DNA of 64,000 nucleotides from Pseudomonadota bacterium (GTDB taxonomy: Bacteria; Pseudomonadota; Alphaproteobacteria; Caulobacterales; Caulobacteraceae), in NCBI GenBank assembly GCA_018241995.1, contig JAFECT010000001.1:1-64000 (forward strand), given 5' to 3'. The stretch's first letter is position 1; each line of letters starts with the position of its first letter. The notes below the pieces were generated by a model. That model had not been told where the DNA came from and did no database searches. It saw nothing but the letters and a program-made list of their open reading frames with translations. Positions 60,237 through 64,000 of this stretch are shown here, piece by piece. The translations under genes and the position numbers were made by a program.

Positions 60237-61598
60237 TCAGGCCGCCCGCGCGACCACGCGGTTTCGCCCTGAGGACTTGGCCTCATAGAGCCCCTCGTCC
60301 GCCCGCTTGAGCAGGCTGTCGGGCGTATCGCCCTCGCCCAGGCTGGTGGCGACGCCGATAGAGATGGTCACCGGCAGGGCCTCGCCGCTGGCCAGCCGGA
60401 ACGGCGAGCCGGAGACGTGAAGCCGGATGCGTTCGGCGATGCGCTGGGCGTCTTCCAGTCGGGTGTCGGGCATCACGACCGCGAATTCCTCGCCGCCGTA
60501 GCGGCACGGCAGGTCGATGGCGCGCACATTGGTGGCCAGGCGCACGGCGAATTCCTTCAGCACCTCGTCGCCCACGTCGTGGCCATAGCCGTCGTTGACG
60601 CTCTTGAAGTGGTCGATGTCGACCAGCAGCACCGAAACCGGCTCACCGCCATGGATGGCCCGGGCCCCCAGCGCCTTCAGCTGGGTGGTCATGTAGCGGC
60701 GGTTGTGCAGGCCGGTCAGGGCGTCGGTGACCGCCAGCTCCAGCGACTGGTCAAGGTTGTTGCGCAGGAAGTCGGTGTAGCGCTTGCGCTTGATCTGGGT
60801 GCGCACCCGCGCCGCCAGTTCCTGAGGGTCCACCGGGCGGGCCAGGATATCGTTGACGCCGATCTCCAGCGCCTTCACCACTCGCTGGCGCTCGTCGATA
60901 TCGACCACCGCCAGGATCGGCACGTGCCGCGTCGCCTCGTCCGAGCGGATGTTGGCCGCCAGGCGCAGGCCGTCGAAATTCTTGGCGAAGGCGTTGACGA
61001 TCACCAGATCCACGGGCCCGCGCGCGGTCAGGAGCGCCTTCTCCGGCTCCGATTCGATCACCGGGCGGTGCTCGATGGCCAGTTCGGTCGCGATGCGCTG
61101 GGCCTGGCGGTCGTTGTCGTCCACGATCAGCACCCGGCCGCCCGTGCCGCCCAGGCGCGCGCCGGCCGCCTCGATGACCCCGAGACGGCGGCCTGATTCC
61201 TCGCGCTTACGCAGTTCGTCGATGACCAGCTTCAGCCGGGTAAGCGCGCGCACGCGCGCGAACAGGAACAGGTCCTCGACCGGCTTGGTCAGGAATTCGT
61301 CGGCGCCGGCGTCCAGGCCGGTGACCCGGTCCTGCCGGCCGTCCAGCGCGGTGACCAGCACCACGGGAATGTGGCGGGTGGCGGCATCGTCTTTCAGCCG
61401 GCGGCAGACCTGGAACCCGTCCATGCCGGGCATCATCACGTCCAGCAGCACGATGTCGGGCTGCTCTTCGGCGGCCAGCTTCAGGGCCGTGGCGCCGTCG
61501 TAGCAGGTGATGACGTCGTAGTACTCGGCCGTCAGCTTCGCCTCGAGCAGGCGGACGTTGGCTTCGATATCGTCGACGACCAGGATGCGGGCGGTCAC
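60237..61598 (-). CDS. pleD: PleD: diguanylate cyclase response regulator
   Basis: A 453-residue cell-cycle regulator: receiver domain 1 (1 to about 120) with phosphoacceptor D53, a second adaptor receiver domain (about 155-270), and a GGDEF-family domain with GGEEF at 368-372 and the allosteric I-site R359/D362. It makes cyclic di-GMP at the stalked pole, promoting holdfast and stalk formation and loss of the flagellum. It follows divK by 13 bases on the same strand and is probably transcribed with it. Numbering of the key residues equals that of Caulobacter PleD. Confidence 0.97.
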   Translation of the reverse strand: MTARILVVDDIEANVRLLEAKLTAEYYDVITCYDGATALKLAAEEQPDIVLLDVMMPGMDGFQVCRRLKDDAATRHIPVVLVTALDGRQDRVTGLDAGADEFLTKPVEDLFLFARVRALTRLKLVIDELRKREESGRRLGVIEAAGARLGGTGGRVLIVDDNDRQAQRIATELAIEHRPVIESEPEKALLTARGPVDLVIVNAFAKNFDGLRLAANIRSDEATRHVPILAVVDIDERQRVVKALEIGVNDILARPVDPQELAARVRTQIKRKRYTDFLRNNLDQSLELAVTDALTGLHNRRYMTTQLKALGARAIHGGEPVSVLLVDIDHFKSVNDGYGHDVGDEVLKEFAVRLATNVRAIDLPCRYGGEEFAVVMPDTRLEDAQRIAERIRLHVSGSPFRLASGEALPVTISIGVATSLGEGDTPDSLLKRADEGLYEAKSSGRNRVVARAA

Positions 61599-61611
61599 GG
61601 CGAGAGAACTC

Positions 61612-61977
61612 CTAGCCGAGGTACCGGCGCACAGTATCCAGGAAGTGGCTGACCGAGATGGGCTTGGAGATGTAGGCCTCGCAGCCGCCGTCGCGGATGC
61701 GTTCCTCGTCCCCCTTCATGGCGAAAGCCGTGACCGCCACCACGGGGATGTGGGACAGGTCGTCGTCTTCCTTCAGCCACTTGGTGACTTCCAGGCCCGA
61801 TATCTCCGGCAGCTGGATGTCCATCAGAATCAGGTCGGGGCGATGGGTGCGCGCCAGGGCCAGAGCCTGGAGGCCCTCGCGGGTCTGCAGCGTCTCGTAG
61901 CCCTGGGCGTCGAGCAGATCATGAAATAGCTTCATGTTCAGCTCGTTATCCTCGACGATGAGGACCTTCTTAGACAT
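61612..61977 (-). CDS. divK: DivK: single-domain cell-fate response regulator
   Basis: A 121-residue receiver domain: [20 protein letters not shown], phosphoacceptor D53 in LILMDIQLP, and the K in the C-terminal YISKPI. Phosphorylated DivK binds DivL and controls CckA-CtrA, and is made by DivJ and removed by PleC. The frame starts with three ATGs; the third (61977) matches the Caulobacter start. It is upstream of pleD in the same operon and divergent from the ROK kinase gene. Its promoter lies within 62 to 100 bases upstream; no perfect CtrA box was found there. Confidence 0.96.
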   Translation of the reverse strand: MSKKVLIVEDNELNMKLFHDLLDAQGYETLQTREGLQALALARTHRPDLILMDIQLPEISGLEVTKWLKEDDDLSHIPVVAVTAFAMKGDEERIRDGGCEAYISKPISVSHFLDTVRRYLG

Positions 61978-62077
61978 CATCACCGGACCGCTTCGTTTCT
62001 CTTTTGGGACTTGGCGCGGGCCATCCCTCTTCGCTTAGGGTTTTCGCACATTGACTCTTAAGGTCGGGTGAAGCGGC

Positions 62078-62977
62078 GTGTTCCGCATCGGGATTGACTT
62101 CGGCGGCACTAAGATCGAGGCCGCGGCCCTGGACGGCCATGGCCAAATTGTCGCGCGCGAGCGCCTGCCAAACCCGGGGAACTATAAGGCGGCCGTCGAG
62201 GCCGTGGCGGGCTTGGCGCGCCGGATCGAGGATCGGGCAGGAGGCAAGGCCACGGTCGGGGTGGGCGTGCCGGGCTCGATCTCGCCGGCCACGGGGCGGA
62301 TGCGCAACGCCAATTCCACCTGGCTGAACGGCAAGCCCTTCCGCGAAGACCTGTCGGCCGCCCTGGGCCGCGAGGTGCGCCTGACCAACGACGCGGACTG
62401 CTTCGCCCTGTCGGAGGCGGCCGACGGCGCTGCGGCCGGGGCGCCCAGCGTATTCGGCGCCATCCTCGGCACCGGCTGCGGCGGCGGGGTGATCGTCAAC
62501 GGCGCTCTGCTCGATTCGCGCAACGACATCGCCGGCGAATGGGGCCACACGCCCCTGCCCTGGCCCTCGCATGCGGAGCTGGACCATCCGCCCTGCTGGT
62601 GCGGGCGAAAGGGCTGCCTGGAGACCTGGATTTCCGGAACCGGCTTCCGCGAGGACCACGAGCGCGTGACGGGCGAGGCGCTGTCGGGCGCCGAGATCGT
62701 CGCCAAGGCCGCGGCGGGCGACGCGGGCGCCGTGGCCAGCCTCGACCGCTACATCGATCGCCTGGCGCGCGGGCTGGCGGTAATCTGTGACGTGCTGGAC
62801 CCGCACACCATCGTGCTCGGCGGCGGGATGTCGAATGTGGACGCGCTGTACGAGCGCGTGCCCCAGGTGATGGCGCCCTACGTGTTCTCCGATGTGTTCA
62901 CGACACCGATCGTGAAGGCGAAGTGGGGGGATTCGAGCGGAGTTCGGGGGGCGGCGTGGCTGTGGCCGCTCTCTTGA
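62078..62977 (+). CDS. ROK-family sugar kinase
   Basis: A 299-residue ROK kinase: the ATP-binding IGIDFGGTKIEAAALD at the N-terminus, the catalytic aspartate in LTNDADCFALSEA, and the zinc-binding HPPCWCGRKGCLETW motif. Its substrate class is fructokinase, glucokinase or N-acetylglucosamine kinase; the sequence does not decide. The GTG at 62078 begins MFRIGIDFG. It is divergent from divK and ends eight bases before dinB, possibly in one operon with it. Confidence 0.82.
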   Translation: MFRIGIDFGGTKIEAAALDGHGQIVARERLPNPGNYKAAVEAVAGLARRIEDRAGGKATVGVGVPGSISPATGRMRNANSTWLNGKPFREDLSAALGREVRLTNDADCFALSEAADGAAAGAPSVFGAILGTGCGGGVIVNGALLDSRNDIAGEWGHTPLPWPSHAELDHPPCWCGRKGCLETWISGTGFREDHERVTGEALSGAEIVAKAAAGDAGAVASLDRYIDRLARGLAVICDVLDPHTIVLGGGMSNVDALYERVPQVMAPYVFSDVFTTPIVKAKWGDSSGVRGAAWLWPLS

Positions 62978-62984
62978 AACGGCC

Positions 62985-64000
62985 ATGAAGTCCATCTGCC
63001 GCGAGTGCCTGTGGACTTCGGACGAGCGGCCGCCCCGCTGTCCGAACTGCGGCTCCCCACGCCTGCTGTCGCACCCGGAGCTCGACACCCTGTCCATCGC
63101 CCACATGGACTGCGACGCCTTCTACGCCTCGGTGGAGAAGCGCGACCGGCCGGAGTTGCGCGACCTGCCGGTGGTGGTGGGCGGCGGCAAGCGCGGCGTG
63201 GTCTCCACCGCCTGCTACGTCGCGCGCCAGTACGGCCTGCGCTCGGCCATGCCGATGTTCAAGGCGCTGAAGGCCTGCCCCCAGGCCGTGGTGATCAAGC
63301 CCGACTTCACCAAATACGTGTTCGAGAGCCGGCGCATCTTCGACAAGCTGCGCGCGCTGACGCCCCTGGTGCAGACTCTGTCGCTCGACGAGGCCTGGAT
63401 GGACCTGTCGGGCACCGAGCGCCTGAACGGCGGCCCGCCGGCGCTGCAGCTGGTCAGGCTGCAGCGCGAGATCGAGGCCGAGACCGGCCTGAGCGTCTCC
63501 ATCGGCCTGGCCCCCAACAAGTTTCTGGCCAAGATCGCGTCGGAGATGGACAAGCCGCGCGGCTTCACCGCCATCGGCTCTGAGGCCCAGGCCCTGCTCG
63601 CGACCCGCCCGGTCGGCATCCTGCCGGGCGTCGGCGCGGTGTTCGCCCGGACCCTGATCTCGGACGGTTATGCGACGGTGGGCGACCTAGCCGCCGCCGA
63701 TCCCAAGGCTCTGGTGAAGGCCTATGGCGAATACGGCCTGCGCCTGAACCGCCTCGCCCACGGCCAGGACGCCCGCGCCGTCGATCCCGAGAGCGAGCGC
63801 AAGGGCATGAGCGCCGAGACCACCTTCAACGAGGACCTGACCCGGCTGGAGGACCTGGAGAACGAGCTGTGGCCCCTGTGCGAAAAGCTGGCGACCAAGG
63901 CGCGGCGCGACGGGGTCTCCGGCCGGGTGGTGGTGCTGAAGCTCAGGACCGACGACTTCAAGATTCACACGCGCCGCCGCACTCTGCCGATCCCGACCCG
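62985..64000 (+). CDS. dinB: DNA polymerase IV with N-terminal zinc ribbon (3' end truncated by window)
   Basis: A Y-family translesion polymerase, 338 codons to the window edge. Residues 1-25 form a zinc ribbon (C5-x2-C8, C19-x2-C22) before the polymerase. Catalytic acids are in HMDCDAFYASVE (D42) and SLDEAWMDLSG; a helix-hairpin-helix follows. It continues past base 64000, so the little-finger domain and C-terminus are missing here. It begins right after the ROK kinase and is likely damage-inducible, although no LexA box was seen. Confidence 0.92.
   Translation, partial: MKSICRECLWTSDERPPRCPNCGSPRLLSHPELDTLSIAHMDCDAFYASVEKRDRPELRDLPVVVGGGKRGVVSTACYVARQYGLRSAMPMFKALKACPQAVVIKPDFTKYVFESRRIFDKLRALTPLVQTLSLDEAWMDLSGTERLNGGPPALQLVRLQREIEAETGLSVSIGLAPNKFLAKIASEMDKPRGFTAIGSEAQALLATRPVGILPGVGAVFARTLISDGYATVGDLAAADPKALVKAYGEYGLRLNRLAHGQDARAVDPESERKGMSAETTFNEDLTRLEDLENELWPLCEKLATKARRDGVSGRVVVLKLRTDDFKIHTRRRTLPIPT

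Noticed and set aside
62020..62077. Possible CtrA box upstream of divK
   Set aside because: Only isolated TTAA half-sites were found; none has a partner at seven bases, so it was not annotated.

Overview
The window is very GC-rich, gene-dense alphaproteobacterial chromosome, almost certainly from Caulobacteraceae (a Caulobacter- or Phenylobacterium-like organism; the genus cannot be fixed from this sequence alone). The evidence is a complete holdfast (hfs) polysaccharide locus, the adjacent divK-pleD pair with PleD numbering identical to the Caulobacter protein (D53, R359/D362, GGEEF 368-372), a Caulobacter-type 274-residue flagellin, TonB-dependent receptors, and an EcfG-type general stress sigma factor. 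No prophage, transposase, CRISPR array or rRNA operon is visible; one tRNA-Ser(GCU) is present.

Layout. 164-2347: a single-frame EgtB-EgtD ergothioneine fusion. 2600-5045: general stress response genes, an EcfG sigma factor with a perfect GGAAC-N16-CGTT promoter, a convergent NepR-like anti-sigma factor, and a FUS-like low-complexity protein. 5124-9309: SCP2 protein, TPR-sulfotransferase, ABC-2 exporter. 9535-11849: three envelope-lipid type genes (RhlA-like hydrolase, MlaC-like protein, LpxH-like phosphoesterase). 11986-20769: TonB receptor, second TPR-sulfotransferase, small proteins, transglutaminase protein, tRNA-Ser, and a stress-promoter membrane protein. 20923-31110: holdfast cluster hfsE-F-G-H-L (forward), hfsC-B-A (reverse), hfsD (forward). 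31146-33797: Sel1-like protein, GST, RcnB-domain repeat protein. 33873-38106: siderophore receptor-PiuC-PepSY iron operon with a Fur-like palindrome. 38352-43294: gatB, then gatCA, with a PhyH-type oxygenase and an FKBP between. 43393-50219: ruvX, AEC carrier, YciB, pyrB-pyrC', plsY-dprA and a membrane protein. 50282-57644: flagellin, topA, periplasmic protein, rnr. 57738-64000: DUF4424 protein, NUDIX, rpmG, pleD, divK, ROK kinase and a 3'-truncated dinB with an N-terminal zinc ribbon.

How the parts work together. The holdfast locus encodes an apparently complete Wzy-type pathway: a priming glycosyltransferase (HfsE), two further glycosyltransferases (HfsG, HfsL), a deacetylase (HfsH), flippase (HfsF), polymerase (HfsC), chain-length/export components (HfsA, HfsB) and outer-membrane export protein (HfsD). 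DivK/PleD and the flagellin belong to the swarmer-to-stalked programme that controls when holdfast is made. Two perfect EcfG-type promoters and one near match put the sigma factor itself, a membrane protein and the FUS-like protein in a candidate stress regulon.

The most novel-looking items are the FUS-like low-complexity protein with three 15-residue aromatic repeats behind a stress promoter, the EgtB-EgtD fusion in the order opposite to fungal Egt1, the convergent sigma/anti-sigma pair, orphan RNA structures near 16.7 kb and 32.6 kb, and a flagellin carrying a CxxC motif. Start sites were chosen from ribosome-binding sites and conserved N-termini; all long antisense reading frames were judged to be high-GC shadows.
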